Source: Geobacter sp. (GTDB lineage: Bacteria; Desulfobacterota; Desulfuromonadia; Geobacterales; DSM-12255). From it: a stretch of DNA of 5,865 bases. The notes under the pieces are model-generated. The model searched no databases. It had not been told where the DNA came from and saw nothing but the letters and a program-made list of their open reading frames with translations. A program made the position numbers and the translations under genes. Positions 1 through 5,285 of the stretch are shown piece after piece (within the stretch, counting starts at the first letter, position 1; each line of letters begins with the position of its first letter). The stretch covers positions 1 to 5,865 of the forward strand of contig VEOV01000281.1 in NCBI GenBank assembly GCA_012026855.1, read 5' to 3'.

Positions 1-100
1 CCTCAACCTCGACGCCAGCACTATCGTGATCCTCATCAATATCCTTGAAGCGCTTGATTGGCGCGTTGTTACCCCTGCCCTGCCGTACATCTGCTGTCAT
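1..100 (-). CDS. N-terminal fragment of an acidic protein, probably 30S ribosomal protein S1 (partial)
   Basis: An ATG at 100-98 opens a frame that stays open for 33 codons to the window edge. The visible peptide begins MTADVRQGRGNNAPIKRFKD and continues with a strongly acidic stretch (IDEDHD, then VEVE). A purine-rich ribosome binding site (AGGGGG) lies about 8-13 nt upstream of the ATG. The fragment contains no S1 RNA-binding repeat, so the sequence alone does not identify it. The assignment to S1 (rpsA) rests on my recollection that rpsA follows aroA-cmk-ispH in Geobacter relatives, and on the acidic leader that often precedes the first S1 domain. S1 would bind mRNA on the 30S subunit during initiation. 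It could instead be another acidic protein. The reading frame is fairly secure and the name is moderate. Confidence 0.55.
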   Translation of the reverse strand, partial: MTADVRQGRGNNAPIKRFKDIDEDHDSAGVEVE

Positions 101-165
101 TAATCCCTACCCCCTGGCTGTTCAACTTCAGAATTTTGCAAACGTATCAACATTTTTCTAAAAGT
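101..165. other. Short AT-rich spacer between ispH and the downstream gene
   Basis: This 65-bp spacer is clearly more AT-rich than the flanking coding DNA. On the minus strand it ends with the purine-rich AGGGGGTAGGG segment that serves as the ribosome binding site of the downstream gene. I found no hairpin followed by a T-run, so there is no visible terminator after ispH and readthrough is likely. The AT-rich half could hold a separate promoter for the downstream gene, but no convincing -35/-10 pair can be read. Confidence 0.4.
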
Positions 166-1017
166 TCAATCTTTTTTGTCCGCTACAAGCGCATTTATCC
201 GCTCCAGCACTTCATCAATGAGCCATTTTGGAGTTGATGCTCCGGCAGTCACTCCGACGCTGGCAATGCCGTCAAACCAACTGCCGTCAACCTGGTCAAC
301 TGACTCGATATGATGGGTCAGGGGCTGGATTTCCGCACAGACTTCGGCAAGCCTCCTGGTGTTGGCGCTGTTATAGCCACCGATAACCAGCATGAGATCG
401 CACTCCCTGGCCATATCCATGGCCTCACGCTGGCGCACGGAGGTCGCGTCGCAGATGGTATTGTAGACTCTCATCTCGGCACACACCGGCAGCAGACTGT
501 CGACAACATGCTTGAGCGTCTCGAATGACTGGGTGGTCTGGGCAACAACCCCGATTTTTTTCATCCTTGGCAGCAGCAGCGCCTCATCGTCACCGGAAAC
601 GACATGCACGGGAGTTGACGAGTAGGAGACAATACCCATTACCTCGGGATGATCAGCCTCGCCGACCACGACCACGGAGTAGCCTTCATCGGCAAGGGTT
701 TTTACGTACTGCTGTGCCTTGGTGACAAAAGGACAGGTGGCATCAAGGATTTCAAACCCCTTATCAACCGCCTGCGACATCTCACCTTTGGTAACCCCGT
801 GTGAGCGGATGATGACTGTTCCTGAATCTAGTCCGTCGAGGGAATCAAGCGGCTTGACTCCCAGCTCGGCAAGACGGCCGACCACCTGGGGGGAATGGAT
901 AATCGGTCCCATGGTGTAGGTGCTGCCGGAGTGGGCTTCTGCCGCCGAGAAGGCAATCTGGGTGGCCCGCTTCACACCGAAACAAAAACCCGCATGTTTC
1001 GCCAGTTTGATCTCCAT
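166..1017 (-). CDS. ispH: 4-hydroxy-3-methylbut-2-enyl diphosphate reductase (IspH/LytB)
   Basis: IspH is the cytoplasmic iron-sulfur enzyme that reduces HMBPP to IPP and DMAPP, the last step of the MEP isoprenoid pathway. The 283-residue protein has the three cluster-binding cysteines in family contexts: Cys12 in GFCFGV, Cys95 in DATCP and Cys189 in TICDAT. The substrate-pocket residues are also present: His41 in IIHSP, His73 in RSHGV, and His123 with Glu125 in DHPEV. The TTQ motif is at 160-162, the NSANT motif lies near 216-220, and the TAGASTP motif is at 257-263. The length is on the short side but normal (E. coli has 316 residues), and the C-terminus ends cleanly in a lysine/aspartate-rich tail. 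The ATG at 1017 comes only 4 nt after the cmk stop and places Cys12 at the conserved distance from the N-terminus, which supports this start. It is co-transcribed with aroA-cmk and nothing is missing. Confidence 0.97.
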   Translation of the reverse strand: MEIKLAKHAGFCFGVKRATQIAFSAAEAHSGSTYTMGPIIHSPQVVGRLAELGVKPLDSLDGLDSGTVIIRSHGVTKGEMSQAVDKGFEILDATCPFVTKAQQYVKTLADEGYSVVVVGEADHPEVMGIVSYSSTPVHVVSGDDEALLLPRMKKIGVVAQTTQSFETLKHVVDSLLPVCAEMRVYNTICDATSVRQREAMDMARECDLMLVIGGYNSANTRRLAEVCAEIQPLTHHIESVDQVDGSWFDGIASVGVTAGASTPKWLIDEVLERINALVADKKD

Positions 1018-1021
1018 CAGC

Positions 1022-1717
1022 CTACTGCCCCTCCCTGCCTCTGGCCTCGGCCAGCATCACTGCGAGCACCTCTTCAGGAGCAAGGCCGGTCGAGTCGATC
1101 TCCACTGCATCTGCCGCCCTGCGCAATGGGGCATGCTCCCGCATCATGTCCTGCTGATCGCGCTGCATCACTTCAACTACAGTCTGTTGAAGATCGACCG
1201 CTACCCCCTTGGCACTGAGCTCCTCATAACGCCGTCTGCCCCGTTCCTCGGGCGTGGCGGTCAGAAAGAACTTGAGATCGGCATCCGGGAATACCACCGT
1301 GCCGATATCGCGCCCTTCGAGCACCACCCCCCCCTGCCGCCCCAGTTGCCGCTGCATGGTCAGCAGCGCCTGCCTTACCTGGGGGAGTGCCGCAACCTGA
1401 GACGTCAGCAGACTGATCTCCGGGCTCCTGATCAGAGCGGAAACATCCTCACCATTGGCAAACACCCGCTTGCTGCCGCCGGCAGGATCAAACTCTATCA
1501 CCAGCCCCTGGCAGACCTCCGCCACGGCAGCCTCATCAACCGGATCGATGCCGTTGCGCTGCACCATCAGCGCCACCACCCGGAACATGGCGCCGGTGTC
1601 GATGTGCACATAACCGAGCCGCTCCGCCAGCGCATGGGTCACACTGCTCTTGCCGGCGCCCGATGGCCCGTCTATGGCAATAATCAGCCCTTTGCTCCCT
1701 GCTGCGGCACTAGTCAT
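1022..1717 (-). CDS. cmk: Cytidylate kinase (CMP/dCMP kinase)
   Basis: Cmk transfers the ATP gamma-phosphate to CMP or dCMP in the cytoplasm, feeding CTP and dCTP synthesis. The 231-residue protein has a P-loop GPSGAGKS at 17-24. The NMP-binding DTGAMFR lies at 40-46, where many homologues have Tyr instead of Phe45. EGRDIGTVVFPDA follows at 134-146, then an arginine-rich lid region RRRYEEL at 161-167. The C-terminal RDxxDxxRxxAPLxxAxDAxxIDST signature spans about 186-209. The ten residues before the first beta strand form a small extension. Its ATG overlaps the aroA stop in an ATGA arrangement (4 bp shared), which implies translational coupling. An aroA-cmk pairing is common in bacteria. The conservative Tyr-to-Phe change is the only oddity and is not expected to abolish activity. 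Confidence 0.96.
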   Translation of the reverse strand: MTSAAAGSKGLIIAIDGPSGAGKSSVTHALAERLGYVHIDTGAMFRVVALMVQRNGIDPVDEAAVAEVCQGLVIEFDPAGGSKRVFANGEDVSALIRSPEISLLTSQVAALPQVRQALLTMQRQLGRQGGVVLEGRDIGTVVFPDADLKFFLTATPEERGRRRYEELSAKGVAVDLQQTVVEVMQRDQQDMMREHAPLRRAADAVEIDSTGLAPEEVLAVMLAEARGREGQ

Positions 1718-3003
1718 CGCACCGCCACCTGATCAAGCAACGCCTTGAAATTGGGAAAGGAGGTGGCAATGCACTCCGTATCATTGATGGTGCATTCGCC
1801 CTTGGCCACCAGGGAGGCAATCAGCATTGACATGGCTATTCTGTGGTCGCCGCAGCTGTCGGCAACAAAGCGTGAGATAACGGCGCCACCCTGGAAAATC
1901 ATGCCGTCTTCGGTTTCTTCGACTTCCACGCCGGCGAGCCGCAGATTGTCGGCCATGGCCTTGATCCGGTCGGTCTCCTTGACTCTCAGTTCATGGGCAT
2001 CCCGCACCACCGTCCGCCCGTTGGCCGTGGCAGCGGCAATGCAGAGCACCGGAAACTCGTCAATGGCCCTGGGGATGAGATCGCCGCCGATCTCGATGCC
2101 GCGCAGCTCAGAGGACCGGCCCGGCAGCTCGGCAACCGGCTCACCGGAAACCTCCCGCTCATCCAGCAGGGAGATTTTCCCCCCCATCTTCCTGAGAATA
2201 TCAATAATCCCGGTTCTGGTAGGATTGACGCCCACGCCGCGGATCAACAGCTCCGAGCCTGGGACGATCAGGGCGGCAACGATAAAGAAAGCCGCCGAGG
2301 AGATGTCGCCAGGCACGACAATGTCCCGCCCCTGCAGCTCCCTGCCGCCGCGGACCGTGGCAACAGCACCGCTGGAGACAATGTCGGCGCCGAAATGTTT
2401 CAGCATCCTCTCGGAGTGGTCCCTGGAGAGATGGGGCTCGCTGACTGATGTCTCCCCCTCGGCATAAAGTCCGGCCAGCAGAATGGCCGACTTGACCTGG
2501 GCACTGGCAATGGGGGAGCTGTAGCTGATCCCCTGCAGCTTCGAGCCGGTTATGGCCAGCGGCGCCTTCTCCCCGCCGGCACGGCCGGCAATCCTGGCCC
2601 CCATGGCGGCCAGGGGGGTCACCACCCGTTTCATCGGCCGCTTGCGGAGATACTTGTCGCCCGTCAGTACGGAAAAAAACGACTGGCCTGCAAGCAGTCC
2701 TGTAAGAAGCCGTATGGAAGTACCTGAATTACCACAGTCCAGCATATCTTCAGGCTCGGTCAGTCCATGGAGGCCCCGGCCATGAATCCGCAGGGTGGTA
2801 CCGTCATCCTCCACCACCACCCCCATCTGCCGGAAGGCATTGAGTGTGGCCATATTATCTTCGCCGCGCAGAAAACCGCTGACCGTAGTGATGCCGTTGG
2901 CCAGGGAGCCGAGCATGATTGAACGGTGCGAAATCGACTTGTCGCCCGGCACACTGATCTCGCCACGTACCGAGACTGCTGGTTTAACGGTATAGCTCTC
3001 CAT
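1714..3003 (-). CDS. aroA: 3-phosphoshikimate 1-carboxyvinyltransferase (EPSP synthase)
   Basis: AroA condenses shikimate 3-phosphate with phosphoenolpyruvate to give EPSP, the sixth step of the shikimate pathway, in the cytoplasm. The 429 residues match the family length. Visible motifs are PGDKSISHR (19-27; Lys22, Ser23 and Arg27 bind substrate), LDCGNSGTSIRLL (88-100), RPMKR (122-126), SAQVKSA (167-173), catalytic Asp315 in AIDEFP, VKETDRIK (341-348) and CGDHRIAMS (384-392). The GNSGTS form resembles the Bacillus-type (class II) enzymes. The glycine at 94 is retained where the glyphosate-tolerant CP4 enzyme carries alanine, so tolerance cannot be predicted from this site. The ATG at 3003 is preceded by a G-rich ribosome binding site, and the lack of any other nearby in-frame start supports it. 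The 3' end overlaps cmk by 4 bp. A 217-bp inserted element ends 12 bp upstream of the start and separates aroA from tyrA. Confidence 0.97.
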   Translation of the reverse strand: MESYTVKPAVSVRGEISVPGDKSISHRSIMLGSLANGITTVSGFLRGEDNMATLNAFRQMGVVVEDDGTTLRIHGRGLHGLTEPEDMLDCGNSGTSIRLLTGLLAGQSFFSVLTGDKYLRKRPMKRVVTPLAAMGARIAGRAGGEKAPLAITGSKLQGISYSSPIASAQVKSAILLAGLYAEGETSVSEPHLSRDHSERMLKHFGADIVSSGAVATVRGGRELQGRDIVVPGDISSAAFFIVAALIVPGSELLIRGVGVNPTRTGIIDILRKMGGKISLLDEREVSGEPVAELPGRSSELRGIEIGGDLIPRAIDEFPVLCIAAATANGRTVVRDAHELRVKETDRIKAMADNLRLAGVEVEETEDGMIFQGGAVISRFVADSCGDHRIAMSMLIASLVAKGECTINDTECIATSFPNFKALLDQVAVR

Positions 3004-3012
3004 CTTCCCCCC
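3004..3012 (-). promoter_or_regulatory. aroA ribosome binding site
   Basis: On the minus strand GGGGGGAAG runs directly into the aroA ATG. The spacing between the G-run and the ATG is short (3 nt). The site lies outside the inserted element, so the insertion left aroA's own initiation signal intact while moving it about 220 bp from the tyrA stop codon. Translational coupling with tyrA is probably lost. Confidence 0.6.
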
Positions 3013-3015
3013 TAA
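3012..3015. repeat. CTAA direct repeat, left copy (putative target-site duplication)
   Basis: CTAA occurs immediately outside the left end of the element and again at 3233-3236 immediately outside the right end. The right copy contains the tyrA stop codon (TAG on the minus strand). Four matching bases alone is weak evidence, about 1 in 256 by chance. It becomes persuasive because collapsing the two copies gives a normal operon junction. Confidence 0.6.
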
Positions 3016-3033
3016 CAGGTTGTTGAAAAACAG
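3016..3033 (+). repeat. Left terminal inverted repeat of the element
   Basis: This 18-bp terminus pairs with 3199-3216 (16 of 18 complementary) and, less perfectly, with the outermost right end at 3217-3232. The shared core is CAGGTT, then two or three variable bases, then an A-run. Confidence 0.75.
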
Positions 3034-3091
3034 CCATCTCGCTGCCGTCCTCGAATGCCGCCTTGTACGGCGTAGCAGACCCTCTCTCTAT

Positions 3092-3142
3092 CTCTCCCCC
3101 AGAGGGGGAGAGTACTCTTTGCCCTCTCCTTCAGGGAGAGGG
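3092..3142. repeat. Two adjacent GC-rich hairpins at the centre of the element
   Basis: The first hairpin has a perfect 9-bp stem CTCTCCCCC/GGGGGAGAG (3092-3100 with 3104-3112) and a 3-nt loop. The second has an 8-bp stem CCCTCTCC/GGAGAGGG (3122-3129 with 3135-3142) and a 5-nt loop. It is followed on the plus strand by ATAGGGTGAGGGG. The CCCTCACCC...CCCTCTCC style of sequence recurs in dispersed intergenic repeats of many proteobacteria. No T-run follows either stem in the direction of operon transcription, so these are not classical terminators. They could still pause polymerase or stabilise or cleave the mRNA. Confidence 0.8.
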
Positions 3143-3198
3143 ATAGGGTGAGGGGTGGCTACGCCTCCGCGGGGCTTTCTGTGGGTGCAACGACCTGA

Positions 3199-3232
3199 CT
3201 ATTTTTGAACAACCTGAGTTTTCAGTAACCTG
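3199..3232 (-). repeat. Right terminus of the element: two tandem copies of the CAGGTT end motif
   Basis: Read on the minus strand from the tyrA side, CAGGTTACTGAAAACT (3232-3217) is followed at once by CAGGTTGTTCAAAAATAG (3216-3199). The two are related at 12 of 16 positions. The inner copy is the better partner of the left end. Only the outer copy abuts a target duplication. Either the right end was duplicated, or the element inserted beside a relic of a similar end. Confidence 0.6.
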
Positions 3233-4093
3233 CTAATTGATACTGTCCCGCTGCTCCCGCGAGTGGGCAAAAAACGCTTCCAGTCCGGCGGCGTCTCCGT
3301 CTGCCACCAGCGAGCGCAACTTTGCATATCTTGTCGTGAAAAAATCCATCATCTCCAGCACGGCCGACCGGTTCTGCAGGGCAATGTCACGCCACATGGC
3401 CGGATCGGACGAAGCAATCCTGGTAAAGTCCCGGAAACCGCCGGCCGAATACTTGAGGATGCTCTCGTCACAGCCGTCATAATCGGCCACCGCATGGACC
3501 AGGCTGTAGGCAACCATGTGGGGCAGATGGGAAATTGCAGCCACCACCTTGTCATGCTTCACCGGATCCATCAGGACAACCTCGCTGCCGGCAAACTCCC
3601 ACATCCTGACGACTTTGGCCAGCGCTTTGCCGTCAGTAGCCGCTGTTGGCGTGACAATGCAGCGCCGCCCCTGGTACAGGGTCGAGAAGGAAGCCTCCAC
3701 CCCCGACTTCTCCGTACCGGCAATGGGATGCCCGCCGACAAAATGACAACCGGCTGGCATCAGCCGTTCGCACTCGGCAACGATCTCCTCCTTGACACTG
3801 CCGCCGTCGGTCACAATGGCGCCGGGTGTCAATGCAGGCGCAATCCTGGCCAGCAGCGGAGCGATGGTGCAGACCGGCGTCGCCAGGAACACCATGTCGG
3901 CGCCGCAGACCCCCTTGGCCGGGTCCTGTTCGAAGCGGTCGATCACCCCAAGCTCCACGGCGCGGCGCAGGTTCTCCTCGCCCCGGCCGATGCCGACGAT
4001 CTACCCCACCTCCCCTTTCTCCCGCAGGAATCAGGCCAGGGAACCGCCGATAAGACCAACACCTATGATGGCAAGACGATTGATAAGCGGCAT
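3233..4093 (-). pseudogene. tyrA: Prephenate dehydrogenase with two in-frame stop codons in the NAD-binding fold
   Basis: TyrA oxidatively decarboxylates prephenate to 4-hydroxyphenylpyruvate for tyrosine synthesis. The ATG at 4093 follows the pheA stop with no gap and has a GAGG ribosome binding site (4103-4106), so it is surely the original start. The frame reads MPLINRLAIIGVGLIGGSLA, a normal Rossmann GxGxxG start, then TGA at codon 21 (4033-4031). After nine more sense codons comes TAG at codon 31 (4003-4001), and then it is open to the stop at 3233. No frameshift is needed, and the conceptual length of 286 codons is normal. Downstream motifs are intact: DGGSVKEEI, GGHPIAGTE (His122), SHLPH (His189) and GGFRDFTRIA (Arg221, Arg225). 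A GTG at 3958 opens the 241-codon remainder, but a product from it would lack the dinucleotide-binding strands and should not work. By family expectation the lost residues are Arg (CGA to TGA) and Glu (GAG to TAG). Either this is a recent pseudogene or the two bases are sequence errors. Confidence 0.85.
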
Positions 4094-5173
4094 CTACTTG
4101 GACCTCGGATATGAGCCGAGCAGCTTGACAAACTGACAGTAGCCCTTCAGCTCCTCAATGGCAGCCTGAACAGCAGGACTGGAAACATGACCCAGCAGAT
4201 CGAGGAAAAAGACGTATTCCCAGGCCTTCTTCTTCATGGGGCGCGACTCGATCTTGCAGAGGTTGACCCCGCGGCTGGCAAACGGCTCCAGCATCCGGTA
4301 GAGGATGCCCGGCTCGTCCTTGACCGCAAACATCAGGGAAGTCTTGTCATCGCCGCATTCATCGGCAATCTTCTTGCCGACCACCAGGAAGCGGGTGAAA
4401 TTGTTGACCTGGTCCTCGATCCTCTCCCTGACCACCTTCAGATCGTAGACCGAAGCGGCGTACTCGCTGGCGATGGCCGCCGCCGAATAGTCCTCGCTGA
4501 CGATCTGGGCCGCCATGGTGGTGGAAGCGACATCCACCACCGGCACATGGGGGAGGTTCTCCTCCAGCCAGTTGCGGCACTGGGCCAGGGGCTGGGGGTG
4601 GGAGTAGACCTTCTTGATGTCCTCCATGCGTCCGGTCTTGGAGAGGAGAAAGTGGGAGACTTCGAGCAGTACCTCGGCGCTGATCTTCAGCTCACTCTCC
4701 ATGAACATGTCCAGGGTATGGGAGACCACCCCCTCGGTGGAATTCTCCACCGGCACCAGCCCGTAGAGCGCCCGCCCCTTCTCCACTTCCTCAAAGACCG
4801 CCGGAATGGACTTCTGGGGTACCAGCTCCGCCGACAGGCCGAACTGCTGCATGGCGGCCAGGTGGGAAAAGGTCGCCTTGGGGCCGAGAAAGGCCACCCG
4901 CATGGGCGCTTCCAGGGCCAGGGAGGCCGAGATGATCTCCCGGAAAACGCTCCGGAGCGATTCGTTGGGAAACGGGCCGGGGTTATCGGCCGTCAGCCGC
5001 TCGTAGATCTCCCGTTCGCGGCTCGGAACATGAAAATCGCGGTTCTGCTCATGTTTCAGCCGGCCGACCTCCAGCACCAGCCGGGCACGGTCGTTCAACA
5101 GCCCCAGAATGCGGCTGTCAACGGCATCGATCTCTTCACGCAGAGATGAAAGTGTTACTTTATCGTTTGCCAT
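4094..5173 (-). CDS. pheA: Bifunctional chorismate mutase / prephenate dehydratase (P-protein)
   Basis: PheA rearranges chorismate to prephenate and then dehydrates and decarboxylates it to phenylpyruvate, the precursor of phenylalanine, in the cytoplasm. The 359 residues hold three domains. An AroQ-type chorismate mutase covers about 8-90, with Arg12, Arg29, Lys40, Arg52 and Glu53 matching the E. coli active-site pattern. The prephenate dehydratase domain covers about 92-265, with VAFLGPKATFSH near 93-104, the ENSTEG motif at 143-148, SHPQ at 191-194 and the catalytic TRF at 260-262. An ACT regulatory domain covers about 279-355, with GILYRML at 289-295 and the Phe-binding ESRP at 309-312, so feedback inhibition by phenylalanine is expected. 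The ATG at 5173 has GAGGG 9 nt upstream (5183-5187). The stop codon touches the tyrA ATG, implying coupled translation. It is the first gene after the likely promoter. Confidence 0.97.
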   Translation of the reverse strand: MANDKVTLSSLREEIDAVDSRILGLLNDRARLVLEVGRLKHEQNRDFHVPSREREIYERLTADNPGPFPNESLRSVFREIISASLALEAPMRVAFLGPKATFSHLAAMQQFGLSAELVPQKSIPAVFEEVEKGRALYGLVPVENSTEGVVSHTLDMFMESELKISAEVLLEVSHFLLSKTGRMEDIKKVYSHPQPLAQCRNWLEENLPHVPVVDVASTTMAAQIVSEDYSAAAIASEYAASVYDLKVVRERIEDQVNNFTRFLVVGKKIADECGDDKTSLMFAVKDEPGILYRMLEPFASRGVNLCKIESRPMKKKAWEYVFFLDLLGHVSSPAVQAAIEELKGYCQFVKLLGSYPRSK

Positions 5174-5285
5174 CAGTATCTACCCTCAGCAGTGGGAATT
5201 AAGGCAGGTGGGAGCAGGAGATGCAATTTATAGCATGCAGGGTGAAAAGGCAAGTCATCTGTCGGCTTTCGCCCCTGGCGGATCT
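5174..5285. other. Spacer between the Fic gene and pheA
   Basis: This 112-bp spacer holds the likely pheA promoter and the ribosome binding site GAGGG at 5183-5187. Just after the Fic stop codon, on the minus strand, is a small GGC-GAAA-GCC hairpin (3-bp stem). It is too weak and lacks the T-run needed for a terminator. No attenuator leader peptide, T-box or TyrR-like operator could be recognised. Confidence 0.5.
5227..5253 (-). promoter_or_regulatory. Candidate sigma70-type promoter for the pheA operon
   Basis: Read on the minus strand, TTGCCT (5253-5248, 4 of 6 consensus) is followed after 15 nt by TATAAA (5232-5227, 5 of 6 consensus). Transcription would start near 5220, giving a leader of roughly 45 nt before the pheA ATG. 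The spacer is shorter than the ideal 17 nt. The -10 box sits inside an imperfect palindrome (ATGCaatttataGCAT) that could be an operator, though four paired bases per arm is little evidence. Confidence 0.4.

Larger units (their letters stand above)
3016..3232. mobile_element. MITE-like non-autonomous palindromic element between tyrA and aroA
   Basis: This 217-bp non-coding block has inverted termini. The left end reads CAGGTTGTTGAAAAAC and the right end, read on the other strand, reads CAGGTTACTGAAAACT (12 of 16 identical). A second, inner inverted copy at 3199-3216 matches the left end at 16 of 18 positions, and weaker pairing continues inward (3034-3046 with 3186-3198). Further in are an inverted pair GGCGTAGC/GCTACGCC (3069-3076 and 3158-3165) and two strong hairpins. 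No transposase or other ORF fits inside. The block is bounded by CTAA direct repeats. CTAA fits the YTAR-type 4-bp target associated with some IS5-group elements, but family assignment is only a suggestion. It looks like a dispersed intergenic repeat mobilised in trans. Confidence 0.75.

Noticed and set aside
101..165. Promoter for the gene downstream of ispH
   Set aside because: The spacer is AT-rich, but the best hexamer pair (TTAGAA and CAAAAT) matches the consensus poorly, so it is not listed as a feature.
920..1732. Plus-strand open frame of 270 codons opposite cmk and ispH
   Set aside because: It spans two convincing minus-strand genes and reads as compositionally biased His/Pro/Leu-rich sequence.
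3092..3142. Rho-independent terminator after tyrA
   Set aside because: The stems are strong, but no T-run follows in the direction of transcription, and the hairpins are internal parts of the mobile element.
3233..3958. The 241-codon frame starting at GTG 3958 as the genuine full tyrA gene
   Set aside because: There is an obvious upstream start with a ribosome binding site abutting pheA, and the short form lacks the NAD-binding GxGxxG. It is the remainder after the second stop codon.
4001..4033. Recoding of UGA as selenocysteine and UAG as pyrrolysine in tyrA
   Set aside because: The family positions are expected to be Arg and Glu, not catalytic Cys or Lys. No convincing SECIS-type hairpin follows the UGA, and needing both rare recodings in one short stretch of a Rossmann fold is implausible.
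3263..4114. Plus-strand open frame of 283 codons opposite tyrA
   Set aside because: The antisense translation shows no recognisable motif, while the minus strand carries clear prephenate dehydrogenase motifs throughout.
4187..5149. Long plus-strand open frame of 320 codons opposite pheA
   Set aside because: It lies wholly antisense to pheA, whose protein shows three well-conserved domains. The antisense translation is low-complexity and His/Gly/Leu-rich with no family motif, as expected for a shadow frame in GC-rich DNA.
5254..5285. Riboswitch (c-di-GMP type) or terminator suggested by a GGC-GAAA-GCC hairpin before pheA
   Set aside because: The region is too short for a known aptamer, lies upstream of the likely transcription start, has only a 3-bp stem and lacks a T-run.
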